A stretch of DNA of 64,000 nucleotides from positions 82,566 to 146,565 of the forward strand of contig JALHQH010000028.1 in NCBI GenBank assembly GCA_022842065.1, given 5' to 3'. Under the pieces are notes generated by a model. The model was not told the origin of the DNA, did not search any database, and saw only the letters and a program-made list of their open reading frames with translations. Source of the DNA: Caldilineaceae bacterium (GTDB taxonomy: Bacteria > Chloroflexota > Anaerolineae > Caldilineales > Caldilineaceae). Positions 1 to 15,000 of this stretch are shown piece by piece (within the stretch, counting starts at the first letter, position 1; each line of letters starts with the position of its first letter). The position numbers and the translations under genes are program-made.

Positions 1-1
1 C

Positions 2-3000
2 AAGATCGTCCCCATGCTCGAAGTGACCCTGCCCGATCAGAGCAGCCTGCCGCGCACCGCCACTGGTGCGATTGACAACGGTCTGCTGGACAAGTATGGC
101 ATTAGCGTGCGACCGGCCGGCAACGGCGGCTATCTGCTCTATGCGCCGCTCAACCTGGTTGAAGACGCGATCACCGGCAACAAAGTCGCCTTCAACACCC
201 AGCTCATCTATCAAAACAGCGCCAGTTGGAAGCCGCAACAACTGCGCCTGACCTGGTTGGTGCAGGTGCTCAACGAAACCTACAACTCACCCGAAGCGGC
301 GAACAAGGCGTTAAAAGCGGGCAACGGTACCGGCCAGAACCAGCCGACCATCCTCCATGCCTACTACACCGACTTCCATCTCACCGGCCTCAACGTGCGC
401 GAGGACCGTGGCGTTGAGCTGGCTATCCTCTACGAAGATCCCGCCACCGATAATAATATCAACGAGGACGATGCGCTGATCAACCTCACCAACGGGCTGG
501 ATGCGAGCTTCCTCAGCAACCGCGACTGCGATTTAGTCGACAATAAGGGCCTCTGTGTCGGCAACGGCCAACGCGACATCACCATCCCTGTGATCAAACA
601 ACGATGGGATAGCCAGAGCAACAGCGGCACCACCGCCGGCCAACGTTGGGGCATCCCCGCCAACCGGTTGCGCGTGGAAACCTACCGCTTCGCCCACGAA
701 GACGAAGCCACCATGGTCGCCGGTGGACAACATGCCCCAGCGATCCTCAATAGCCGTTTTACGAATCCACAAACCAACAGAGCCGCACTGCTCGTTGTGC
801 GCGAGTCCCGTTTTCGGGCCAATAACATTGATGTGCGCGCGGCTGGTGATACGGCCATCACCTGGCTTGGTCGCAACCTACAGATCAGCTTGACGGGCAT
901 TAACGAAACGATCATCGGCAACTACACGCTGGCCCCCTACCAACGGGTCAACAATACCTGGACCCGGCAAAGCCCGCTGGAAGTGGTGCGTGATCTGGAA
1001 AGCCGCTACCCACTCACCGCCATTGGTAATAGCACGGTGCCAACGGTGACCTTAGACGCACAGGTTGCCCTGGTCATGGTAACGCTCAATGCTGGGCAGG
1101 GTAACCAAACGGTCCTATCCCAAAGCGGCAACAATGGGCTTATCTCAACACTGAATGGTAGCGGCGCTCTTCAATTTAAGGGCGCGGATCTTTCCGATGA
1201 AGGGTTGCGCCAACTCTACACGCAGGCGGCGGCTAATGTAGGCGGGGCAGCCGCCTATCTGGCCAGAGATACCTTATTGAAAAGCACGGGGCTCAGCGAA
1301 CAGCAGTGGACTGATCTGACAAACAAGCTAAATAAGCTGACATCGAGTAACAGTGGTTCATCAGGATTATCAATAAACCAACTGGAGTTTGAGCAAAATG
1401 TTATCAAGGTAAGCCGGGTCGTTGAGCGAACCGAGCCCGCCGAGTTTCGCAAGCGCGCTGGCGTGTTGATGTTGGCTGGGCTGATCACCGGCATCGTGGT
1501 AAGCAATCTGAAAGGGGGACAGACGGCCGGGGAAATTATCCTCTCCTCCTTCGCCACCTTCAGCCAGACGCTAGACGCGGTGATGAATTACCGGCTTGTG
1601 CTCCAAGAACTGAAGACCTTGCCGGATCTCGGCAAAAACGCAATTAACCAGACCATCCAGCGCTTTGGCTTTTCGCTTAATTCCAGTGTCGCCAAGGCAG
1701 GTGCCGTGGGCGCCGTCATTGGGGCCGGTGTCACCTGGGCGCTCTTCTTTGCGGCTTGGGGCAAGGGCGGTCTTGCCACCGATAGCGTGGCCTTTAACAG
1801 CCTGCTGGCCGGGGCGATTGCCTCTACGCTTGTCTTGGTGTTGGTCTTCTTTGTGGGGCTTTCCGTCGTAGGGGCCATCGTCCTTGCGGTGGTCGCCATC
1901 TTTGATTTGATCATCTTGATCATCTGTAAAGCAGGGGTCAAAGCGGCCTGTAGCCTGGGCATTACTGAAGCACTCACCAAGCTGATCACCGAGTGGATCT
2001 ACACCGGCGGCGTCATGATCGACACCAAGGCCGATCCCTCGATCACCAACATTGAAGACGCCCGCATGCGCCTGACCAAGCCCGAACAAGGGCTGGTTGT
2101 CGGCAATAGTGCGCGCTTCACGGTCGATCTCTTCACCTATGTGCGCCACGCCGCGCCCGAACCGGGGATTATCTACCACTACGACAACTTCTTTACCCCG
2201 GCAGATCTGCGCTCAACCACGGTGAAATATTCATTTGACAATACAGAACGCAAGCTGGCCGCCGATCTCAATCAGACCAATTGGGGGGGCGTCATTGGCT
2301 ACAGTTGGGTAGAGGCAGAGGTGCCGTCGCCCGTGGTCGGCTGGCTGGTGCCAACGGTGCAGAGCAAAAATCTCTATCAGGCGGCGCGTACGGATACCCT
2401 TACCTCCGGCGTCTACCAATTCAGCACCGCCAAGATTAACCAGCAATTCCCGCTCTATCTCAACACCGGCCTGGCCTTGCCGCGCTACGATTGCTGGTTC
2501 CAGATCTGTGTCCACAAGGCCGCCAAATCAACGACCAGCACCGACCTGGGCAAATCGTTTCTCCTTGATATCTTGCCCGCCACCCTGGATGGCTTTGTCA
2601 CCTGGAGCGAACTAGGCGCACAGATCGATCCCGACGGCGACGGCCTAGGCAAACAGGTCGATCCCAACCCAGCCAAATGGGACACCGACAACGATGGCGT
2701 CCCCGACGGCATTGAATATGAATATGGCATCAAACGGGGCTACGGCTTCAACCCCCAAGTGGCCGACGCCGACAACGACGGCCTCAACGACGCGCTCGAA
2801 CTTCGCCACGAAACCAATCCGCGCAAGGCGGACAGCGACGGCGACGGTCTCACCGACGCCGAAGAGGTCAATGGCTACACCCTGACGCTGGGGGGACGCA
2901 CGATCTTCGTCACCAGCAACCCGCTCGCCCGCGACACCGACAGCGACGGCATGAGCGACAGCGTCGAACGCCGCCTCAACGGGATTGATCCGATCCGCTA

Positions 3001-6000
3001 TCCTTTCAATCCACGCGCCTTTAATGACGCGCCGACGCGGCTCTACACCAGCATCGACGACGTGGATCGCGTCTTTGCCGTCAACCAGAGCACCACAGTG
3101 ACCACCACGGTGCTGAATGGCACGGCCCCGGCCAATGCCCTGATCGCAACCGGTGTCTTTTCTACGACCCTGCCCAGTCAACTGGGCGGCGCCACGCAGA
3201 CGCGCAATTTCACGCTGCTGCCCAGCACTCAGAGCAACATTGTGCTCCAGGGGCAGGCCGCTGCCACCAATGGCGACTTTACCATCAAAACCGGCGCGGC
3301 CGCCGATCTCGTTCCCATTGGCACCAAGGCCAGTGGTCCTGCCGATGATATCATCCTCGACACGCCTATCAGGGTGACCATCGACAGCGATCAGCCCAAC
3401 CTGCCGGCACTGACGCAGGGAGCGTTTGTCCAGCCGGATCTCACCGTCGTCATCGGCGGCACGGCCACCGATCCCACCTCAGCCATTGCCAAGGTGGAAG
3501 TTGCGGTCAACAATGGTGCGTTCAACCCCGCCACCGGGACCGGGCTGTGGGCCTATGCGGTGGACATTCCCAATAGCAGCGGCACCCTGCCGATCAACGT
3601 GCGCGCCTTCGACGCCGTCAACAATAGCAATGCGGCCAACTTTAACTTAACGATTGATGGCGCTTCACCAAGCTTGAGTGTCAATCTGACCCCTGGCGCG
3701 CTGCGCCGGGTCCAACGCAACGCCGAAAATCAGTGGACGCTGCCCATCGACGGCAACGTCAGCGACGCCACTGCGGGGGTCGCCTCGGTCACCGTGCAGA
3801 TCGGCAGCAGCGCCAACCAGGTGATCACCCCCACCCAGATCGTCAACGGCCAGTGGCAGCTTACCTATGCCTTTGACGAGGTGAGCATCAACGCCGACCC
3901 CAGCCCGACCGGCGTCTATACGCTCACCGTCACCGCCCGTGACAACGCCCTGCCCGACGGCAACCCGACCGTGCAGGTCATTCCCTTTGTGATTGATATG
4001 ACGCCGCCCACGGTAGAGATGCAATCGCACCGCAGCGACGAGCAGATCACCGATGGCGCGGTTTTCACCGGTACGGTGCAGGATAGCCACGCCGCCGTTG
4101 CCAGTGTGGAATATGCCTTTGTCGAGGCCGGTACCGTCTTTGCTACCCAGGAGACGCTGCTGCAACTGCCCCTCAACGATCTGCCGTCCACGGTGCTCTT
4201 CCGCAACAATGCCAACAGCCCGACGCGCATCTTCTGTCTCGATGAAAGCTGCCCCACCAGCGGCAGCGCCGGGACCGACGGCACGGCCGCTAGCTTTGAC
4301 GGCAATGATCTGCTGCGCAGCTTCGAGCCGCTCGATCTGCCCGAAAGCGGCCTAACCACTGCCTTCTGGTTTAAGACAAGCTGCGCCAACTGCGGTCTCT
4401 TTAGCACCATCGCCGGCCAGTACCCGACGCAAACCGGCCACGACCGTGATCTCTTCCTGGCCAGTGGCAACGTCTGCGTCGCGGTCCAAACCGGCGCCAG
4501 CACGGAGACCCGCTGCTCCGGCGGCACCAACTATGCCGATAACAACTGGCATCAGGTGGTACATACCCTAGGCGCGGGCGGCAACCGGCTTTATCTTGAC
4601 GGTGCGCTCGCCGTGAGCAGCCCGACCACCGCCTCCACCTTCACGGCACAAGATCGGCTGCTGGTTGGTCATGCCGCGGCCGCGACCACCCCCTTCCTCA
4701 CCGGCGCGCTCGATGACTTTGTGATCTATCACAGCGAACTGCCCACGGCCGCAGTAGCTGCCCTCTATCGCCGCTGGCAACCGGCCACCCTGGCCGGTAA
4801 CAGCTGGTCCTTTGCCGTGCCGAGTGGGCTGGAAGGCTACTATCAGATCGACATGCGCGCCATGGACAGTGTGGGCAACCGCGGCGAAGCCCGCGGCGAC
4901 TGGCCCCAACTGCGCGCCACCATCGACACCAAACTGCCCACCTTTGACCTGAATGTCGTCTACGCGGGGACGGGTAGCAGTGCCACCACCCGCTACAACG
5001 CCACCGTGACGGATGACAACCTCACCACCGATAATTACAATTTCCTCTGCCCGTTAACACCAGAGCAGTTGCGCTACGCTGTCGATCCGGCGTTGCTGCG
5101 CTTTGCCGGACCAGGGCTCGCGCCGGAAGATCTGGCCGCCATTGTCGCCCAGTGTACGCAGCCTGGCTTCCAGAGCAGTCTCGTTGCCGCCACCGCTTGT
5201 GACGAGTATGGCCATTGCGCCGCGGCCATCCCCTCGCAGGCCGTCGCCTATATCGGTACCTATCGCAACCAGCTTGCGCCGACGGGCAGCCTGCCCAACG
5301 CCATCGAGCGAGTCAACCTGAGCGATCCCACCAACCGCGTGCGATTGCTTGAACGCGACGGTCGCCTGATCCTCGACCTTGCGGTGGATGAAACCGCCGG
5401 CAAGCTCTACTGGGCCGAAATGAATGAAGGGGCCTACGCCCAATCGGCCGGCGTCTGGCGCGCCAATCTGGACGGCACGGGCAGCCAGCAGTTGGTCAGC
5501 GGGCTGACGGCCTACGGTGCCGAAGCGTTGCAGATTGCCATCGACCCCGTGGGCAACAAACTCTACTGGACCCAGGGCTATCAACTCTGGTGGGCCAACC
5601 TCGACGGCACCCTCAAACAGGTGCTCTACAGCATCCCGCCCGATCCCAACTTCACCGGCGGCTTGGTCGACTTCATGCAGATCGGTGATGTGGCCGTGGA
5701 CGCGGCCAACAACCGCCTTTACTTGAGCGAACGCCGGCAGCGCGAAACCCTGGCCGATGTCAACAACGGCATCCGCTACTCTGGGCCAACCTACAAACAT
5801 ACGCTCATTGTCACCACCGATCTGAACGGCGGCACGCCCTCCTTCTTTGCCGGGGTAGCTGACGGCTGTACCTATGCCAACTTCTATGCCAACCTGGGGG
5901 TGGGTGTCGGTGCGGGGCAGGACCCCAAAACTTGTCTCATTGCCGGCAGCAACGGCTTCGATGTCGAAGCGCTGGCCGTGCGTGACGGCACCCTCTACTG

Positions 6001-9000
6001 GACGGCCATCGATCCCGACGGGGTCAACGCGGGCGTCTACGGGCGCACCCCTGGCTCGCCCATCTTCACCGTGGCACCCCTGGCGTTGACCGGCAACAGC
6101 AACGGTCTGCGCACCACGCCGCTGCCCCAACTTTACATCGATGGCGCTGGCGTGGGCCTCTTCGTGGGGCTGGAGCAGCAGATTGTGCGCGGCGAAAAGG
6201 CCGGCGCATTCAGCCAGTTCACCAGCTTTGTGGACAGCACCCCCCCGCCGGTCGGCACCAGCCGCCGGAGCAGCACCGCGCTCTCGGCCATGACCGTGAT
6301 CGAGACCAGCCAGTTCACCGAGGAGGACGCCGATTTGGTCGTGGGGATCACGTCGCCCGCCACGGTGGTCATTGACGGCGACACCGTGCGCTATGACCTC
6401 ACCGTGCGCAACGATGCCGCCTTGCCCGCCGCCGACAGCCTGCTCACCCTCACACTGCCGGAGAGTACCACCTTTGCCGGGGCCAGCCGCGCCTGTGTCG
6501 ATGGTGGCGCTACCGTCACCTGTGACCTGGGGCGCTTCACCGGGTTGACGCAGACCAGCTTCAGCATTAGCGTCACCGTCAGCGCCAGTGCGGTCCACCC
6601 GCTCACGGCCACAGTGACCGTTGACGCGACGACGCCTGACCGTGCGCCGGCCAACAACAGCGCGACCCACAGCCGCATCACCGCTGCACCGACCTTCAGC
6701 GCCTTGCCCGGCCTGCCTTATGTCTATTATGGCGATAACGAACGCCTGACCCGGATTCCCCTCTTCGGTGACCATACCGCAGAACCGCTCTTCCTCAATC
6801 CGTCAACTGCCGGCAGCATTATCGCCACCGACGCCGGGCGTGATCGCCTTTTTGTCATCACTGGCGACGACAAGCTGGTGACGATGGCCCCCAACGGCAG
6901 TGGCCGGCTCCAATTAGCCGACGCCAACCCGGTGACGCTGAGCACGCGTGGTCGCCTGCATCTCGCCGTGGACGAAAGTACCGGCCGCGTCTACTGGTCG
7001 GAGATCAGCACCTTCTATCTGACCACGATCAAAAGCGCCAACGCCGACGGCAGCGACGTACAGACCATCGTCCCCAATGTGATGGATCAGCGCGGGCTGG
7101 TCGTCGATGCCATCCGGCGCAAGCTGCTTTGGGTGGCCAGTGATACCTGGCAGCGCCAGGAATTTATCTTCCGCAGTGACCTTGACGGCAGCAACCGCGA
7201 GATCGTCTACACCGCGCCCGCCGGCACACCAATCCGCTACCTGACGCTCGATCCCTACGCCCAGCAGCTCTACTGGATCGAGCCGACAACGGCCGGAGGC
7301 GCGCTCGTCTGGGCCGACGCCGACGGGGCCCGCCCGCTGACGTTGCTCACTGACTTGGGTGCCGATGTGCGCGGTCTGCTCGTGCGGCCCGCCGAAAATG
7401 CGCTCTACTTGGTCAGCTATAATGAACTGGCACGCACGGAGCTGGACGGCAACAATTGGACGACGGTCGCCGATCTCAGCCGGCGCACCTATGACGGCCT
7501 GCGCCTGCCTGTCTCCGACACCGTCTTCAGCCCAACGCTGATTAACCGCCCCGGCGGCAACCTGGCCTATGTGATCGGTACCACCTTTGCCACGCCCAGT
7601 TGTGTGACTAACGACGGCCACGAACCGAACAACAGCGCGGCCACCGCTAAGGCGATCAGCGGCGGTGCGACAACCGGCGCGCTCTGTACGACCCGCGCTT
7701 CGCTGCCCACCGATCGCGACTTCTATACGGTCACTGTGCCCAACGGCAAGCAGCTCAATGTAACCCTGACCGACCTACCCGCTGATTACAATCTCTATGT
7801 GCAGCGCAATGGCGTCACCCTGGGCACTAGCCTCAACAGCGGGCTGACCAACGACACACTGGCGCTGCCCAACTACGAGGGCGACGGCACCTACGTCATC
7901 GCGGTCTTTAGCAACACGCCGGTGAACAATGTCAACCCGTACACCTTGAATGTCAACTTGACCGACGCCCCGCCGCGCACCACCTTTACCGATGCCGAAT
8001 GTCTCGCCGTCGATCCCAGCGACGCGGCCGGCGGCGCAGGCAATTACCAGCAGAGCCAAGCAACGCCCTTGACCCTGGGCACCCCCAGCACGGGGGCACT
8101 CTGCTATGAGAATGATATCGATTTTTACAGCTTCAACGCCGTCGCTGGCCAGACCTTCACCTTTGATCTGCCCGTGCGTCCGGCCGCCTATGGGCTGCAT
8201 CTCTACCGGCCCAACGGCACCTTCTTTAATGCCTGGGGGCCCAGCGGCTTCAACACGCCGGTGATCCTCGACACGACCGGCCAGTGGGCGGTCGCGGTGC
8301 GGATGGCCGACCTCGTTTCCACCACCGACACCTACCAGCTGCTCGTCACCGACGACACCTGTGGCGTCAACGATAGTTGGGAACCAAACAATCTGCCCGG
8401 CCAGGCCGCCACCATCGCGGGCAGCGCCCGCGTCGCCGGCACCCTCTGTGATGCGGCTGATGCCGACTACTTTGCGTTCACCGCGACATCAGGCCAAGTG
8501 TTGACCCTTAACTACCCGGCCAACCCGGCTGGTGGTGTGCTGCGCCTGCTCAACGCGGACGGGGTGGAACAGGGCCGCGTCCTGCCCGGCGCGCAGGGGC
8601 GCTTTACCCTAAGTGCAGGGAGCTACACCCTTGAGCTGCGCAACGGCGCTTTGGCCACGGCTGACGCCGGCTATCTATTCCAATGGTTGCTCGACGCGCC
8701 ACAGCCCGCCGCCGACAGCTATCTCTACTACACCGACGGCTTGGCCGGTCAGCTCTACCGGGTCGCGCTCAGCGCCGACCACAGCCGCGAGCCGATCTTC
8801 CTGACCACGACGCTGAGCCTGAGTGGCCAAGCCATCGCGGCTGACCGCGTGCGCGGCACCCTTTTCAGCTTTAACCCCATCCACGACACCGACGGCTTCA
8901 TCGTGCGCAGCAACGTCGATCCCTTCGACGGCAGCGGCTATACCGAAGTCGTGGCCGCGCCCAATCCCGATGGCGTGGCCGTGCCGCCGGTCGCCATCGC

Positions 9001-12000
9001 CGTCGACGAGTTAACCGGGCGCATCTACTGGGTACAGCCGCAAGGGGCGAGCGCCAGCACGGGCAGCACCATCCGCAGCGCGGCCGCCGATGGCAGTGAC
9101 AACCAGCAGATCATGGGTGCGGGGAATAACCGCAGCAGCCTGGCCATCGACCCCATCCGTGGCTATCTCTACTGGACGGAAAACGACGCCATCCGCCGCA
9201 GCGAGCTGGACGGCGGTAACATCGTCACCGTACGCGCCGCGGTCAGTGGCCAAACGGTGCGCGACCTGGCCGTCGATCCTTTCGCCCAGACCCTCTACTG
9301 GATCGACCCGACCCAGAATAGCCTCTTCCGCGCCGGGACGGATGGCAGCGGCGCAACTGCGATCATCACCGGGTTGGCGACCGATGCCCGCGGCGTGGCT
9401 GTACAGCCACTGCAAGGTGCGCTCTACTACAGCAGCGGGGCGACGCTCTATCAAGCCTTGCTCGACGGCAGCAACCCTGCCCCCATTGCCCAACTGAGTG
9501 GCGCCTATAATGGGCAAAGCAACCTCGATGCCAACGCCTTCCCGGTTATCAGCATTGCACAACCGGGGTCGGCATTGGTGCTGGGCGGTGGATCGCCGCT
9601 TGCCAGCCCATGTACCCTGGCTGATAGTAATGAACCGAACAATGCACCAGGCAGCGCGACCGCGCTTACCCTGTCGGACACAACCGAACTCTACGGGGCG
9701 CTCTGTAACAGCACCACCGGCCAGCCCGCCGATGTTGATTACTACGTGGTGAGTGTGGCCGACCGCAAGACGATGACCGCGACCCTGAGTGAAATGCCCG
9801 CGAACTACCGAGTGATCGTGCAGGCGCCGGCCGGCGTCAACCAGGGCTTCAGCGACAATGATGGGCTGGCCGATGACACCGTCAACGTCAGCAACACCAG
9901 TGGCGCAGGGGTCGACTACACCATCATCGTCATGGGCTACGGCTTCCAGAACACCAACCAGTACAAGCTCACCCTGACCCTGGGTGATGTGCCGGTGCCT
10001 GTGCCCGGTGACGAGCAGTGTAGCGCGGTGGACAGTTACGACAGCCCCGGCGTGGGGAACGGCACGCTGAGCACAGCAACGGGCTTGACCTTCGGCACCG
10101 CCTACGCCGCCGCGCTCTGTTACACGGCTGATGTGGATATGTACGCCTTTGACGGGGTGGCCGGCCAGACCCTGACCATCGACCTGCCCGTACGCCCGGC
10201 TGATTACAACCTGACCTTGTACGACCCGACAGGGACGCTGACCACGGTCATCTCAGCCACGACGACGCCGGCCTACGGCGACGAAGTGACCCTGGCCGCC
10301 AGTGGCCGCTATACGCTGGCCGTCTCCTTCCCCAACCTGACGCCGACCGATGCTCAATATCAATTGCTGGTGACCGACAACAACTGTGTCGCCACTGATG
10401 CCAACGAACCGAACAACAGCGCGCCGTTCGCTACCCTGTTGACCGACGGCAGCCGCGTGCGCGCCACCCTCTGCAGCGCCGCCGATGTCGATCTCTACCA
10501 GATCACCGCGACGGCCGGCCAGCAGGTAACCCTCAACTATCCGGCCAACCCCACGGCGGCCACGCTGCGGCTGTTGCCTGCGGCGGGCGGCCCCGAGGTG
10601 GGTACGGTCAGCGCAGGCAGCCAGGGGATCTTTACCATCCCCGCCAGCGGTGACTATCTGCTGCGCGCCGAAGACAACACCCTGGCGACCGCGGCGACGC
10701 CCTATCTCTTCGAGCTGTTGCTGGGCAGCCAACCGGCACCGTCCGGCTCACCCTACATCTACTACAACCGCTCCAGCGACCTGATCCGCACCAGCGTCCT
10801 CAGTGGCACGGTCGAGCCGCTGCTGTTGGGTGACGGCTTCGTCGGCGGGCCGGCCTTGGCCGCCGACAGCGTGCGCGGCAAGCTCTATCTGCTCGACCAC
10901 TTCGAGCGCATCGTACGCGTTGACCCCGACGGCACCAACGCCCAGGTGATCGTGGCCGACACCGGCCCCGATGTCTTCCGTTTCACCAAATCGGTGGCGG
11001 TGGACGAGCGCAGCGGCCGCGTCTACTGGACCCAAGCCAGCTTTGGCGTGGTCAGTGACATCCGCAGCGCCAACCCCGACGGCAGTGATGTGCAGACGGT
11101 GGTCACCGGCGTGGTGGGCGATCAGGGCATCGCCATCGATCCGGTCGGGGGCTACCTCTACTGGGTCGAGGAGAAGTTCTACATGCCGGTCTCTGCTCTC
11201 GTCGATCTCATCAGTCGCGCCCGCCTCGACGGCAGCAACGCCGAGGTGATCTACGTCGCCCCGGAAGGCCGCCAGATCCATGATCTGACGGTGGACGCGT
11301 TTGCCCAAACGCTCTACTGGCGCGATCCGACCCAGAACCGCCTGCTGCGTGCGCCCGCCGCCGGCAGCGGCGACGCCACCGTGATCGCCACCGTCACCGG
11401 GGCGCGGGGCTTTGTGGTACAGCCACTCAGCGACGAGCTCTACTTTGTGGCGGATAGCCAACTCTGGCGCGCCGATCGCGCTGGCAACAACGCGGTCGCC
11501 GTGGTGCGCCTCGACGGCCAATACAATGGCGTCAGCAATCTCGATGCCAATGTCTTCTACCCGACGACGATCACGTCGCCCGAATCGAATCTGGCGCTGG
11601 CCTATAGCGTAGGGTTTGCCCAGCCGTGTGGCAGTAGCAACATCCTTGAACCGAACGACACGATGGCAACAGCAGCAGCGATCAGCCCAGGGACGCTCAC
11701 GGCGGCGCTCTGCACCGCCAGCCTTACCCAAGTCGATCAGTACGATTACTACAAGCTCACCGTGGCAGACGGCCAGCAGATCTCGGTGACCTTAACCGAT
11801 CTCCCCGCCGACTATGGCTTGGTACTCATCGCCGATGGCGTGGGGGTGGGTTGGAGCTACAACGCGGGGACTGCCGACGAGTTCCTCACCCAGATCAACC
11901 GCACGGGCGCAAGCGTGGTCTACACGATCCTGGTGAACCAGTCGTCCGGGGGCAGCGCGCTGCCCTACACGCTGACCGTCGATGTTGCCACCGCGCCGCC

Positions 12001-15000
12001 GCCACCGCCCCCACCGGCCCCCCCCGGCGATGCCTGTGCCCCCTACGACAGCTATGACCAGCCCGGTGTGTTGGGCAACCAGACGCGCACCGCGGCGACG
12101 CCAATCAGCTACAACACGCCGATCACGGCGGCGCTCTGCTACCAGGCGGACCAGGACTACTACAGCTTCACGGGGGTGGTCGGCGAGAATGTGACCATCG
12201 ACCTGCCCGTGCGGCCTGATGACTACTACCTCTCGATCTATGATCCGGCGGGGAACTACTACAGCGGCATCTTCCCCGGCTCGTGGCTGAGCTATGGGAG
12301 CGACTTCACGCTCAACCAGTCCGGCACCTGGTCGGTGGTGGTCTGGTCACCGAATCTGACGCCGACCACCCAGCAATATCAGCTGGTGCTGGGGGTCAAC
12401 ACCGCCTGTTCCGGTCTCGATCCCTATGAGCCGAACAATGAAGAGTACAATGCGTATACCGTCATCACGCGCACCGTGACCTTGCGCACCATGCTCTGCG
12501 CCGCCAGTGACACTGACTGGTATGCGTTCCCGGTGAGTGTCGGTGACCGCGTCCAGGTCAAGCGTCAGTCGTTGGTACCCAACATGCGCCTCTTCGCCAG
12601 CGTGCCCGGTGGGGGTTCCTTTGAACTCGACGCGGATCTCAACTTCGTCATCAACAGCGCCGGGGACTTCAAACTGGGCGTTGCGGCACCGCAGAGCAAT
12701 ACCACGCAAAATCTGCCCTACGAAATCGACGTGCAGATCAGCGCGCCGCCCGCGCCGACGCCGGTACCCAACAACTGGAGTTGCAGCGTCTACAGCAGCA
12801 GCGACCTGCCCAAAGCGATCGACGATCTGACCACCGTGGGCTCGACGGTCAATGTGCCCGTCAACGGGACGGTGACCCACGTCAGCCTCAACGATCTCAC
12901 CTTCAATCATGGTGGACTCTACGGTCTCTCCTTTGGCTTGGGCGCACCCGATGGCACCGCAACGGATCTCTTTGCCTTTGACGACTACAACTTCTACACC
13001 TGGTGTGGTGGCGGCAACTGTCAATTCTCGATTGATGACGACGCCATTGAAGGGTTGGAACCACCCTTCCCCCCCACAAGTGGCACCTTCCGCCCCAGCC
13101 GCAACAGCTTCGCCGGGTTCCAAGGCAAGGCCAGTAACGGCGTGTGGACCCTCTATGTCACCGACGCCAACGAGTCCGGCGGGGACGATGTGGGTGATAC
13201 CACGGGCGATCTCTACGGCTGGAGTCTGGAGGTCTGTGTCGATAATGGCAACCCGCCCGACCCGACGCCAACGGCGACCCCCACGCCACAGCCAACACCA
13301 CAGCCCGGCGACGGTGCACCAATCGGCACCGCCACCGCAACCAGCATCATCGTAACGCCGACGCCTGAAGTCTGCACAGTGACGCCCGACAGCTTTGAGG
13401 AAGACGATAGCGTCGCCACGGCCCAGCTCTTCGACGTGGGCAGCGGCAGCAGCGCCGGTCACAACTTTGACACGGCCAGCGATGCCGACTGGTATCAGAT
13501 TGCGCTGAGCGCCGGTCTGCAATACACGCTGACCGCACTCACCGTGGACACCGCCCAGCGCGTGACGCTAGCGCTCTTCGACGTGGACGGCGTTACCCCA
13601 CTGCGCACCACCGCTGCTCTGCTCACCTATACGCCCACCGCCAGTGGTCGCTACTACGTACGGGCCAACAGCGCTTCGGGGCTGGGTGTGAGCCTCTGCC
13701 GTAGCGCCTACAGCTTGGTCCTGACCAGTAACAACCCGAACGCAGCGGCGATCCCCGTGCCGACGGGGACGCCGCTGCCCCCTGGCCACACGGCCCCGCC
13801 GATCAGTGCCGGCATCCGCACCCCCGCTGACGGCACAGTGTTGACGACGCTGACTCCAATTACCATCGAGGTCGGGTTGAATACCGTCAACCAGATTGAC
13901 AATGCCCGTCTGCTACTCAATGGCAGCCCCCTGGCTGAATATCCCAATGGCGCACCCGTCCCGGCCGCGCCGACTGACCTGATCTGGCCAGTCACCTGGA
14001 CGCCAGGCCAAGCCGGCACCTACCAATTGACCGCGGTGCTGACCGACAGCACCGGGCTCACGGCAACCAGCTCGGTTAACACGCTCTATGTTGATCTGGC
14101 TGCGCCTGATCTGACCATCATCACTGAAACGGTGACCCTGGCCCGGTTGACCGCTGAGAATGGCTACCGGCTGCATGGTGCGGCCCTGGATGACAGCGAG
14201 GTGGCCAGTGTCGAAGTCAGCCTGGATAGTGGCGCATGGCAGACGGCCGTCGTCAGTGACAGCCAGTGGAGCCTGGCGCTGGCACCGTTGGCCCTGGCCA
14301 ACCCCGACGGCGGCACGCTAAATGTTGCCGCTCGCGCCACTGACAAAGCTGGGCGCACCGCCAATGCGACCGCGTCAATGCTGGTCGATGTGATCCCACC
14401 GGGGGTCTTCACCCCCACGGTCAGCCTGAGTAGTGGCGTGCTCATCACGCCGTCACAGGTGATCACCGATCTCAATGTCCGCCTGGCTTGGCCGGCGATC
14501 AGCGGCGCGACGGCGGTCTATGCCGGCTGGACGGCGACGCCCACAACTATCCTGGCGGCCTTGACCACCTATGGTGCCGGCACCGGGAACCATGACCAAA
14601 CAATAACCGAAGCCAGTGCGCTCTATGCCCAGATCATCGCCGTCGATGCCAATGGCAATGAAACAGCTTACCGCAGTGGCCCCTACTACTTCGACAGCGC
14701 GCCGACCCCCGACCTGATCGCCGACCTGGCCCAGATGAACTGGACCGGGAGCGGCGGCAAGCAGGTCGGCCAGATGATCACCGACCGTGGTGTGCAAAAG
14801 CTCTTCGCCGGCTGGAACAGTGACAGCCTACGTCTGCGCTGGCAGGGGCTTAACCTGGCCAGTGACGGCGATCTCTATCTCTACCTGGGCACAGGGAACG
14901 GTGGTACAACCACGCTCTTCGATCCCAATGGGACCGGGACGAGTAGTGGGCTGCCCTTCAACGCTAACTACCTGATCCGGCTCTCCGCCGCGCTCACGCC

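Noticed and set aside
5054..6775. 573-codon - strand frame opposite the giant gene
   Set aside because: Gly/Arg/Val/Asp-rich translation typical of the reverse complement of a GC-rich gene; the + strand protein has clear YWTD domains here.
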